DNA from: an uncultured Flavobacteriales bacterium
GTDB lineage: Bacteria; Bacteroidota; Bacteroidia; Flavobacteriales; BACL11
DNA length: 37,776 bases
Direction: 5' to 3'
NCBI GenBank assembly: GCA_905478555.1
Contig: CAJQIZ010000022.1
Location: 1-37,776, forward strand
Part shown: in pieces, positions 1 through 7,067 of the stretch
How positions within the stretch are numbered: position 1 is the stretch's first letter
Layout of the letters: each line of letters opens with the position of its first letter
Notes under the pieces: generated by a model
The model's input: only the letters and a program-made list of their open reading frames with translations
Told to the model about the DNA's origin: nothing
The model's database searches: none
Made by a program: the position numbers and the translations under genes

Positions 1-979
1 CATAAGTAGTATTAGAAGCAAGTTGTGTAAACATTTTAGATGTAGTAGGTAAACCAAAGTTACATAAACCTGCATCTGAAGCTAATTTATTAGTCCAAGA
101 AGTAGTTCCTAACTCTCTAACTTGAATGAAATACTTAAGAGCCATACAAAGAGGATCACTCATATTATCCCAATGAACTTGAGCTTGACTATGAATAATG
201 TTATCAACATACAAACCGGTTGGAACTGGTTTAGAACATACTGTTTGGTAAGTACATAAACCATCATCACAGTTGGCTATTGGATCATAGTTAGTTGCTA
301 ATGAATCTGTACAGCCAGACATTCCCCAACAGGAACCATCATCCATTGTAGCAGTTGAATCATAATTACAATAGGTAGAGCCTGTGCAACCGTAAATTGG
401 ATAAGTACATGAACTATCATCAGTATTAGCTAATGGGTCATAGTTTAATGCAGTTGAATCTGTACAACCAGAGATTACATTAACACTAAAGTTTACAGTA
501 TCAGCAATAGTAGGACTGAATGCTTGATGAGAATTATCTACAAGTTCAATAATAATTTGATGACTTCCATTAGCTAACCCATTTAGAGTTATTGGAAGTG
601 TGTCATACTTCATGGTCATAGCGCTATTTACATAATAATGGATATGCCCATCACCAGTACCTGCAGCTACCACAAAATCAGTTATAGAAAAATCAATACC
701 AATATTATTGTTATTTGGGAATATATCACCATCCAAAGGATTAATGATTGTTATTGTAGGATCAATAGGAGCACTAAAACTTTGCTGAAAACCTTGAGTT
801 AAGACATTAGAGCCAGAAGTAAGAGTTGTAACCATAGGCTCTCCAATAGTTGAGGATATAGTATATCCTGAATTTGAGGAATAATTACCACCACTTGACA
901 CAACATACCTACTAAGTTGCTGAGAAAAACTAAAAGTTGCAAAAGCCAAGCAGATTGTTGTTAAAAGTATTTTTTTCAT
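1..979 (-). CDS. Secreted Cys-rich repeat / fibronectin III-like protein, 5' part only
   Basis: The reading frame opens at the ATG at 979 and stays open to the window edge, giving about 326 residues with no stop, so the 3' part is missing. Residues 1-20 (MKKILLTTICLAFATFSFSQ) are a clear signal peptide. A stretch of about 130 residues follows, then three or four Cys-rich modules of the type GCTDSTALNY...ANTDDSSC between roughly residues 167 and 245, one of them degenerate (GCTGSTYCNYDS). From about residue 250 the sequence (PVPTGLYVDNIIHSQAQVHW) reads like the start of a fibronectin type III domain. The modules match those of the next gene upstream (1046-3991), so the two are probably tandem paralogues. 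Export to the outer membrane or cell surface, perhaps by type IX secretion, is inferred; any C-terminal sorting domain would lie outside the window. Confidence 0.85.
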   Translation of the reverse strand, partial: MKKILLTTICLAFATFSFSQQLSRYVVSSGGNYSSNSGYTISSTIGEPMVTTLTSGSNVLTQGFQQSFSAPIDPTITIINPLDGDIFPNNNNIGIDFSITDFVVAAGTGDGHIHYYVNSAMTMKYDTLPITLNGLANGSHQIIIELVDNSHQAFSPTIADTVNFSVNVISGCTDSTALNYDPLANTDDSSCTYPIYGCTGSTYCNYDSTATMDDGSCWGMSGCTDSLATNYDPIANCDDGLCTYQTVCSKPVPTGLYVDNIIHSQAQVHWDNMSDPLCMALKYFIQVRELGTTSWTNKLASDAGLCNFGLPTTSKMFTQLASNTTY

Positions 980-1045
980 TTGTTTGTTTTAAAAATTAAT
1001 TTCGATTGTTACGCAATAATTTTAAATGGATAAATTGTTAAATGG

Positions 1046-3991
1046 TTAAAAAGCCCTAACAGCCCTAACTTTGTGGTTCATTTGCTTATAGTCGTTGCCC
1101 TGGAATCCACTTGTAAAACTCTGGTACAACGCCGTCATTCCAGAATACTCAGAAGAACTCCAATATGTGTCATTAGTAAAACCGCCAAGGTTTTGTTGAT
1201 GTAGATTTACATACATTTTATTCAATTCATCTTGTGATGGTAAGAACCAATCACTGCTCCCAGCAAAAGTTAGATTTCCACAAATCTGTCCTGCAGATGA
1301 GTATGAACATTGTGATTGAATAATACTTGTATTCGACTGACCTGTTCCTATTGCTGTTGATGTTCCCCAAATAAGAAATGTATGACAGCCCCAAGATACT
1401 GAAGTAGAGTGATCTGAAGGAGCCGCAATTAAGCCGTGAACCTGACCAGATACATATCCTATATCTCCTGCTTGAAATATATAAAAAACAATTCCACCCA
1501 TTAAAGTATCTCCAATTACTCCAGAAAAAGGATTTGCAACTGCAACACAAGAACCATCATCTACAGTAGCTGTAGCGTCATAGTTAGATGCAGTTGAATC
1601 AGTACATCCTGTGATTGCACAAAAAGCTGAACCAGTAGAGAATGTAAATGAACCTGTAGAACCATTTAAAATAGTTCCTAAAACAACTCCATCAAGATTA
1701 AATGTAGAACCATTCCAACCATCACCATATGAATCAAACATATCAACTGTGTAACAGTCGTCAGCTAAACATATGTCTAATAAGAATGGTGCACCACCAG
1801 TAGCAACAACAGTATTCATACTATTAGTTAATGTCCAAGAAACTTCATTTGGATAAAGACCACCATTTAAAGTAATATTAGCATAAGTACCTACACAGTA
1901 AGTACAAGTACCATCATCCTGAGTTGCAGAAGCATCATAGTTAGTTGCTGTTGAATCTGTACAACCATTTACAATAAGAGTAGCACAAGTTCCATCATAT
2001 GTATTAGCTAATGGATCATATTCAGTATATAAAGAGTCAGTACAACCATTTACAACTGCAACACAAGAACTATCATCCTGATTTGCTAATGAGTCATAAT
2101 TAAATGCAATAGGATTTGTACAACCATTAACTACTGATATACAAGAACCATCATCCGTATTTGCTGCAGCATTATAGTTAGTTGCTGTAGAATCTGTACA
2201 ACCATAAATAGCATTACAATCGGCGCTAAATAAGGTCCAAGGATCAGCACCATAATAAGAATTTGAATTTCTCCAATTTGTGTTATTATTCGACCATATG
2301 GGATCATCTACAGAAACACAAGCAAGATTAGGGCTATTTGAAGTATAGAAGGCTTGGTAGCTGTTCATAGTTACATTATTTCCATTTCTTATATCTATCT
2401 GAGTTAGGTAAGGAGCATATGCGGATTGAAAAGATGACAAAGAAGTATTATGACTAAGATCAAGTGTTATCAATTCATTATAATTAATATTTAAAGATAA
2501 TAATGCTGTATTTTGAGATAAATCAATACTTGTAAGGAAGTTACTTCTTACATTTAGATTAGTTAGTAAGGTATTGGTACTTATATCAATACTTGTAAGG
2601 TCGTTACCGCCTACATTTAGATCGGTTAGTAAGGTATTGGTACTTATATCAATACTTGTAAGGTCGTTATATCCTACATTTAGACCGGTTAGTAAGGTAT
2701 TGGTACTTATATAAATACTTGTAAGGTCGTTACTGATTAAATTTAGATCAGTTAGTAAGGTATTGGTACTTACATCAATACTTGTAAGGTTGTTACTGAT
2801 TAAATTTAGATCAGTTAGTAAGGTATTGGTACTTACATCAATACTTGTAAGGTTGTTATAGCTACAATTTAAAAATTGTAAATCAGAACAGTTAGTAATA
2901 AGTAAATAAGACAACCAGTTATTGGAACAATCTAAATATGTTAAATTACTTGCATGAGGTAAAGATAGAGAGGTTGGCCCACCCCCCCCAAACATAACAC
3001 CATTGTCTTGACATCTTAATTCTTGTAATGATATAAAATTTTCAATACCTGAAAAATCCATGATTGCTAGGCCTGAAATATCTAAATTTGTAACGTTTTG
3101 TATATTTGAAGTATAAACATAATTGTTCATCATTATTCCATCTCCCATTCCATTGTTCTCTAAGTAGTTCTCAAAATTATCATCAACCACAAGAGTTAGT
3201 GGATTTAATACAACACAAGAACCATCGTCTGTATTTGCTGATGGATTATAATTAATTGCGGTTGAATCTGTACAACCATTTACAATAACAGTAATACAAG
3301 ATCCATCATCTGTATTTGCTGATGGATTATAATTAATTGCGGTTGAATCTGTACAACCATTTACAATAACAGTAGTACAAGAACCATCATTTGTATTAGC
3401 TAATGGGTTATATTCTGTATATAGTGGATCTGTACATCCTAGATAAATACAAAAACTCGGTAAATTTGCTAGAGGATTATAGTTAGAACCTGAAGAGTCC
3501 ATACATCCTAATATAATACAAGAGCCATCATCTGTATTTGCTAAAACACTATAGTTAAGAGCTGTAGAATCTGTACATCCTAATAAATTTTGAGAATGAA
3601 GTGCATAAGGAACACTCATAAATGCTGTAGTTCCCATTTCTACAAAACCGCCTCCATAATCTACCTCTACTTTTAATAAATGATTAGAAGCTCCCCAATC
3701 TATTACATCAAAGGTTGCTGAACTACCAACAGATGTTGATATTCCTTGGCCTATAATGGCTGTAAATAAACCATAAGCATTAGTAGTATCTTGGTGAGTT
3801 TCTTGCCAACTTACAGCTGAAGTAGCTAAATCTGAAATAACAGAAAACTGAATCGTTAAAGCTTGATTCATAAGTACAGCACCAGAAGCATCTCTTGAAA
3901 CGGCTTGGTAATTAATTCCTTGAGGCACACTCTGAGCAAAAGTTATTGCACAAAATAGTACGCTTAGTAAAGTTAGTCTTGTTTTTTTCAT
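1046..3991 (-). CDS. Secreted mosaic protein: Cys-rich modules, leucine-rich repeats, DUF1566-like C-terminus
   Basis: 981 residues. Signal peptide MKKTRLTLLSVLFCAITFAQ, then an N-terminal domain (about 21-133, QGINYQAVSRDASGAVL) of a type common in Bacteroidota secreted proteins. Five modules GCTDSTAxNYxPxANTDDGSC lie at about 137-260 and a leucine-rich-repeat domain at about 270-530, with 21-residue units such as NDLTSIDISTNTLLTDLNVG. Four more modules lie at about 595-700, a domain containing DSYGDGWNGSTFNLDG at about 700-790, and a tenth module near 797. The last 155 residues (GGIVFYIF...SSDWFLPSQDELNKMY...YWSSSEY...KVRAVRAF) match the DUF1566/Lcl C-terminal family. No type IX C-terminal sorting domain follows. 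A surface adhesin or binding protein is inferred from the architecture; no ligand can be named. The repeats in the DNA are nearly identical, suggesting recent expansion. Confidence 0.88.
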   Translation of the reverse strand: MKKTRLTLLSVLFCAITFAQSVPQGINYQAVSRDASGAVLMNQALTIQFSVISDLATSAVSWQETHQDTTNAYGLFTAIIGQGISTSVGSSATFDVIDWGASNHLLKVEVDYGGGFVEMGTTAFMSVPYALHSQNLLGCTDSTALNYSVLANTDDGSCIILGCMDSSGSNYNPLANLPSFCIYLGCTDPLYTEYNPLANTNDGSCTTVIVNGCTDSTAINYNPSANTDDGSCITVIVNGCTDSTAINYNPSANTDDGSCVVLNPLTLVVDDNFENYLENNGMGDGIMMNNYVYTSNIQNVTNLDISGLAIMDFSGIENFISLQELRCQDNGVMFGGGGPTSLSLPHASNLTYLDCSNNWLSYLLITNCSDLQFLNCSYNNLTSIDVSTNTLLTDLNLISNNLTSIDVSTNTLLTDLNLISNDLTSIYISTNTLLTGLNVGYNDLTSIDISTNTLLTDLNVGGNDLTSIDISTNTLLTNLNVRSNFLTSIDLSQNTALLSLNINYNELITLDLSHNTSLSSFQSAYAPYLTQIDIRNGNNVTMNSYQAFYTSNSPNLACVSVDDPIWSNNNTNWRNSNSYYGADPWTLFSADCNAIYGCTDSTATNYNAAANTDDGSCISVVNGCTNPIAFNYDSLANQDDSSCVAVVNGCTDSLYTEYDPLANTYDGTCATLIVNGCTDSTATNYDASATQDDGTCTYCVGTYANITLNGGLYPNEVSWTLTNSMNTVVATGGAPFLLDICLADDCYTVDMFDSYGDGWNGSTFNLDGVVLGTILNGSTGSFTFSTGSAFCAITGCTDSTASNYDATATVDDGSCVAVANPFSGVIGDTLMGGIVFYIFQAGDIGYVSGQVHGLIAAPSDHSTSVSWGCHTFLIWGTSTAIGTGQSNTSIIQSQCSYSSAGQICGNLTFAGSSDWFLPSQDELNKMYVNLHQQNLGGFTNDTYWSSSEYSGMTALYQSFTSGFQGNDYKQMNHKVRAVRAF
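2480..2858 (-). repeat. 63-bp tandem repeats encoding leucine-rich repeats
   Basis: About six units of 63 bp, each encoding 21 residues. Two neighbouring units (2730-2792 and 2793-2855) are identical over all 63 bases, starting ttactgattaaatttagatc. The others share the block gtaaggtattggtacttata. Copy number may vary between strains by slippage or unequal recombination without changing the frame. Confidence 0.9.
3228..3374 (-). repeat. Direct repeat with 81-bp period encoding Cys-rich modules
   Basis: 66 bases at 3228-3293 recur exactly at 3309-3374, starting tctgtatttgctgatggatt. They encode two identical copies of NGCTDSTAINYNPSANTDDG. The third module of the series (from about 3390) has already diverged, so this pair is the newest duplication. 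Confidence 0.9.
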
Positions 3992-4101
3992 AGTGATTTT
4001 AATTAATTGTATTTATCGTAAAGTATTTTGCTAATCTAATAAAAAATAAATATTTATTAGGAAAAAAAGTGAAAATATAACAATAGACAATTATAAAGTG
4101 T

Positions 4102-5352
4102 TTAAATTTTAACTTCCAACATATCTTCAAACCTTGTCGTATAACAAGGAGATAGTTTCTCTTGTTTTAGTTTCCATTTTCTGCCAGAACCTTGAACGGC
4201 AAGTTTAACTTTATCTCTTCCCATCTTTCTATTTATGGTATCCACTACAGAATTTACCTCCTTCCTCTTATCTCTATCTACATTATCAAATAAAGACAAT
4301 TGAACTTGACTTTCAGGGACAGTTCTACCGACTAGAACTCCTGCTTTCTTATAAATACAATCCGAACGATACATTTGTTCTAAACCTTTTAAAGCAAACT
4401 TTACTATTTCCAAACTATCATTTGTAGGTACATCCAAATGAAACACTCTATAAGGATGATATTGTTTTGCTTGTGGTTTATACGGATTTGTATTTAAGAA
4501 TACACTAATTGTAGAACAACAACTCTTTTCCTTTCTTAATTTTGTAGCACAAGTATTAGCGTGAGAACTAATAGCTTCTCTTAATTTATTTAGATCCTTT
4601 ATCTCTGTTCCAAAAGAACGAGCAGTACAGATATTCTTTTTTCTTTGTGTAGTTGTTTCTAAAGGATAACAAATCTCCCCTTTCAACTCCTTTTGTATCT
4701 TTACTCCATTGATGGACATATTTCTTCTAATCCAATCAGAATCTGTTTCTCTTAGTTGTAGTGCAGTATGAATACCTACTTCTTTTAATCTCTTTGCATG
4801 TTTTCTACCAACACCCCACAAATCCTCCACAGGAAACACATTTAGAGCTCGTTTAATCAAGTCTTCTTCATCAAACATGAAAACACCTGACTTTGTGTAT
4901 TTCTTTGCAATATGATTAGCAACCTTTGCAAGTGTTTTTGTTTTAGCAATACCAATACAAATAGGAATACCAGTCCACATCTGAACTTTCTTTTTTATCT
5001 GAATAGCTCGTTCCTTATCTGCCAAATCACTAAAATCTAAGAATGCCTCATCAATAGAATATACTTCCATTTTATTAACCTCTGTTCTAAAGGTATTCAT
5101 CACTCTTCTGGATAAATCACCATATAAAGCAAAGTTAGTAGAGAAAACATTTATATGATGTCTCTCAATTAGGTTCTTAATCTTAAATACAGGCTCCCCC
5201 ATCTTTATCCCTAACTTCTTAGATTCGTTACTCCTAGCAATAACACATCCATCATTATTAGAAAGAACTATTACAGGCTTATTCTCTAATTGAGGTTGAA
5301 ATACCCTTTCACAAGAGGCATAAAAATTATTACAATCTGCAAGTGCTATCAT
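4102..5352 (-). CDS. umuC: Y-family DNA polymerase V catalytic subunit UmuC
   Basis: 416 residues, close to E. coli UmuC (422). The protein opens with MIALADCNNFYASCERVF, which carries the first catalytic Asp. YSIDEAFLDF near residue 100 carries the second catalytic acidic pair. The palm/fingers part (GIPICIGIAKTKTLAKVANH) and helix-hairpin-helix (FPVEDLWGVGRKHAKRLKEVG) are followed by the little-finger domain (TARSFGTEI) and a C-terminal tail as in UmuC. All key residues are present, so an active translesion polymerase is expected. Its start overlaps the end of umuD by four bases (ATGA), which indicates co-transcription and translational coupling. Confidence 0.96.
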   Translation of the reverse strand: MIALADCNNFYASCERVFQPQLENKPVIVLSNNDGCVIARSNESKKLGIKMGEPVFKIKNLIERHHINVFSTNFALYGDLSRRVMNTFRTEVNKMEVYSIDEAFLDFSDLADKERAIQIKKKVQMWTGIPICIGIAKTKTLAKVANHIAKKYTKSGVFMFDEEDLIKRALNVFPVEDLWGVGRKHAKRLKEVGIHTALQLRETDSDWIRRNMSINGVKIQKELKGEICYPLETTTQRKKNICTARSFGTEIKDLNKLREAISSHANTCATKLRKEKSCCSTISVFLNTNPYKPQAKQYHPYRVFHLDVPTNDSLEIVKFALKGLEQMYRSDCIYKKAGVLVGRTVPESQVQLSLFDNVDRDKRKEVNSVVDTINRKMGRDKVKLAVQGSGRKWKLKQEKLSPCYTTRFEDMLEVKI

Positions 5353-5801
5353 ATCGCCTTATGAATTATATAAGTTACTACTCCCCAAACTAAAAAATCC
5401 ATTTCTTCTGTAATCTTTATAGGGTTAAAACTATCGTTTTCTGGCATCAAATAAAGTTCCTTATCATTTACATTTATTCTTTTAACAGTAAACTCACCAT
5501 CTATAACCGCTAATACAATACTCCTGTTTTTAACTTCTAAAGACCTATCCACAATCATAACATCTCCATCTTTTATTCCTGCATCTTTCATACTATCTCC
5601 ACTTACCTTTATACAAAAAGTAGAAGAAGGATTAGGAACCAAATGGCTTTGTAAATCCAAATCCATATCCATATAATCATCTGCAGGAGATGGAAAACCT
5701 GCGGGAATACTTCCTTCAAATAAAGAGATTTCTTTAAAAGCAGTTCTATCTACAGAATAGAAATTAAAATGGCCGCTAAGTTTTAAGTGTTTTAGCTTCA
5801 T
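5349..5801 (-). CDS. umuD: UmuD-type S24 self-cleaving peptidase
   Basis: 150 residues from the ATG at 5801. A GTG at 5825 would add eight residues (MHQKIKKL), but the ATG is preferred because E. coli UmuD begins at a similar distance from the cleavage site. The self-cleavage site is Ala-Gly in PAGFPSPADDY. The catalytic Ser lies in KVSGDSMKDAGIKDGD and the catalytic Lys in DGEFTVKRI. There is no DNA-binding domain, so this is UmuD and not LexA. In the family, RecA-stimulated cleavage yields UmuD', which joins UmuC to form DNA polymerase V. It is the first gene of a two-gene operon. A 21-bp inverted repeat sits just upstream (5842-5862). Confidence 0.93.
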   Translation of the reverse strand: MKLKHLKLSGHFNFYSVDRTAFKEISLFEGSIPAGFPSPADDYMDMDLDLQSHLVPNPSSTFCIKVSGDSMKDAGIKDGDVMIVDRSLEVKNRSIVLAVIDGEFTVKRINVNDKELYLMPENDSFNPIKITEEMDFLVWGVVTYIIHKAI

Positions 5802-5841
5802 TAATTTTTTGATTTTTTGGTGCACTAAAATTATAAAAAAT

Positions 5842-5862
5842 ACAGTCCTAAAAACTAACTGT
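5842..5862. promoter_or_regulatory. Possible operator upstream of umuDC
   Basis: ACAGT-N11-ACTGT forms a perfect 5-bp inverted repeat 40-60 bases before the umuD ATG. On the minus strand it precedes TATAATTTTAG, a weak match to a promoter box. The position suits a repressor of a damage-inducible operon. It is not the E. coli SOS box. Arms this short can occur by chance in AT-rich DNA. Confidence 0.3.
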
Positions 5863-6044
5863 TGAAAAGTAAAAAAAGTTATTTTAAAATAACTTTATTA
5901 TATCCTAAAATAACAAGATTTATATTGTAAAATAAAAATTTAATATCTTACATATAAATAAAATCATCCTAGAAAACCTGCAGAAACCCTCAAATACCTT
6001 TACGAATCTGCATATACCTTTTAGTAAGGATTAATATCCTAAAA
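5846..6044. repeat. Non-coding stretch with spaced TCCTAAAA motifs
   Basis: The 279 bases between umuD and the DUF2237 gene hold no credible ORF. TCCTA(A/G)AAA occurs at 5846, 5903, 5967 and 6037, spaced 57, 64 and 70 bases. The last two copies are followed by related A/C-rich text (AACCTGCAG, AACCTTTAA). No function is recognised. Confidence 0.35.
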
Positions 6045-6080
6045 AACCTTTAAATATGCTCAGAAAATTATAAAAGAAAA

Positions 6081-6122
6081 AAGTCAGGGCAGCAGGATTA
6101 CAACCTACACTCTATATGCATG
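6081..6122 (-). repeat. tRNA-3'-end-like direct repeat, copy A
   Basis: 36 of 43 aligned positions match copy B at 6907-6949, with 14 identical bases agcaggattacaac. On the minus strand GTAGG-TTGTAAT-CCTGC can fold as a tRNA T arm (5-bp stem, 7-base loop). It is followed by TGCCCTGA, like the 3' acceptor strand. The conserved TTCGAAT loop is altered, so it is not a working tRNA. The DUF2237 stop codon lies inside this copy. Confidence 0.6.
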
Positions 6123-6467
6123 TGCAATCAAATCTTCTATACGAATTACATCAAGTGTTTTCTCATTAGTAGCTTCTAAAACAACCATTGGAGCACAGTT
6201 ATTTTCAAATGCTTCTTTCCACCTCAAAGCACATAAACACCATCCATCTCCAGATTTAACCCAATCAAAACCAAACTCTGGTAACGGAGTTGAAAGATCG
6301 TTACCTACTTGTTTTGAGAATTTCAAAAAATTATTGGTAGCAATAATACAAACAGTATGCATACCTAGATCAGTATCATCTGTATCACAACATCCATTTC
6401 TAAAATATCCTGTTAAAGGATCTTTGCTACATGTAATTAATCTATCACCAAATATATTTTTATTCAT
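6105..6467 (-). CDS. DUF2237 family protein
   Basis: 120 residues, full length for this small bacterial family (PF09996). Characteristic segments are the N-terminal NIFGDRLITCSKDPLTGYFR, a Cys pair and acidic run in GCCDTDDTDLGMHTVC, the central GDGWCLCALRWKEAFE, and the C-terminal LEATNEKTLDVIRIEDLIAHA. The many Cys residues (NGCC, TVC, WCLC) might bind metal, but no reaction is known for the family, so none is claimed. It is cytoplasmic, with no signal or membrane segment. It is divergent from the pterin dehydratase gene at 6555 and shares an 87-base upstream region with it. Its 3' end runs into tRNA-like repeat copy A. Confidence 0.85.
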   Translation of the reverse strand: MNKNIFGDRLITCSKDPLTGYFRNGCCDTDDTDLGMHTVCIIATNNFLKFSKQVGNDLSTPLPEFGFDWVKSGDGWCLCALRWKEAFENNCAPMVVLEATNEKTLDVIRIEDLIAHAYRV

Positions 6468-6485
6468 ATTTAAAGTATTATAATC

Positions 6486-6515
6486 TTGTGTTTGTTTTTT
6501 CTTTATTTATTTTTG
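6486..6515 (+). promoter_or_regulatory. Bacteroidota-type promoter for the pterin dehydratase gene
   Basis: TTG at 6486-6488, 19 bases, then TATTTTTG at 6508-6515. This fits the -33 TTG / N19 / -7 TAnnTTTG pattern of the Bacteroidota primary sigma factor. It lies 39 bases before the ATG at 6555. Confidence 0.65.
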
Positions 6516-6554
6516 TCAAGATTACAAATAATTTTTATTTCTAAATAATTTATA

Positions 6555-6896
6555 ATGAAAAAGATAGGTGAAAAAATATGCATTCCTTGTCAGGGAGGAA
6601 TCCCGCCGCTGACACATAAAGAAATTAATATATTAATGCAACAATTAGAAGATGGTTGGAAAGTCTATGAAAATAAAGAGATAAGAAAAGAATATCTATT
6701 TATTAAATATACTGATGCAATAATATTTACTAATAAAATTGCTCAGTTATCTGAAAAAGAAGGTCATCACCCTTTTATACATATTGATTACAAAAAAGTA
6801 ACTATAATACTGTTTACTCACAAAATAAATGGTTTGCATGAGAATGATTTTATTCTAGCTTCAAAATGTGATATAGTTTTAAAATTACTGAAATAA
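6555..6896 (+). CDS. Pterin-4a-carbinolamine dehydratase (PCD/DCoH family)
   Basis: 113 residues, the usual length for the family. The protein dehydrates 4a-hydroxytetrahydropterins and so recycles the pterin cofactor of aromatic amino acid hydroxylases; some bacterial members may have other roles. The active-site signature EGHHPFIHIDYKKV (residues about 73-86) and the second conserved His region THKINGLHENDFILA (about 91-105) are both present. The early Cys pair CIPCQGGIPPL is seen in many bacterial members. It is transcribed alone from a good promoter at 6486-6515 and ends 10 bases before tRNA-like repeat copy B. No pterin-dependent hydroxylase gene is in the window. Confidence 0.92.
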   Translation: MKKIGEKICIPCQGGIPPLTHKEINILMQQLEDGWKVYENKEIRKEYLFIKYTDAIIFTNKIAQLSEKEGHHPFIHIDYKKVTIILFTHKINGLHENDFILASKCDIVLKLLK

Positions 6897-6906
6897 GAAG
6901 AGAAAT

Positions 6907-6949
6907 AAGTCTGGGATAGCAGGATTACAACATACACTTTATTTACATG
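6907..6949 (-). repeat. tRNA-3'-end-like direct repeat, copy B
   Basis: Partner of copy A (6081-6122) in the same orientation, 826 bases away. On the minus strand it gives GTATG-TTGTAAT-CCTGC, then TATCCCA-G. The T stem is weakened relative to copy A. Upstream, TTTGC...GTAAA could be a decayed anticodon stem. With copy A it brackets the DUF2237-PCD pair. Confidence 0.55.
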
Positions 6950-7067
6950 ATTACAGCAAACTTTTAAACTAAAAATTGATCCGCTTTTTGCACCACTAAT
7001 CAATCCACTAATACAAACTTAAAAAATTAATTGGATTTTCTGAATAGAAATTACTTTTAAAAATAAT

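Noticed and set aside
2480-3374. CRISPR-like array from the regular repeats
   Set aside because: The repeats are in frame, encode leucine-rich and Cys-rich modules inside an intact protein, and have no unique spacers.
5802-5825. GTG start for UmuD at 5825
   Set aside because: It would add eight Lys-rich residues. The ATG at 5801 fits the family length to the cleavage site better, though the GTG is not excluded.
6081-6949. Two functional tRNA genes at the direct repeats
   Set aside because: Only the T-arm and acceptor-like parts are recognisable. The TTCGAAT loop is altered, and no matching 5' acceptor or D arm could be found.
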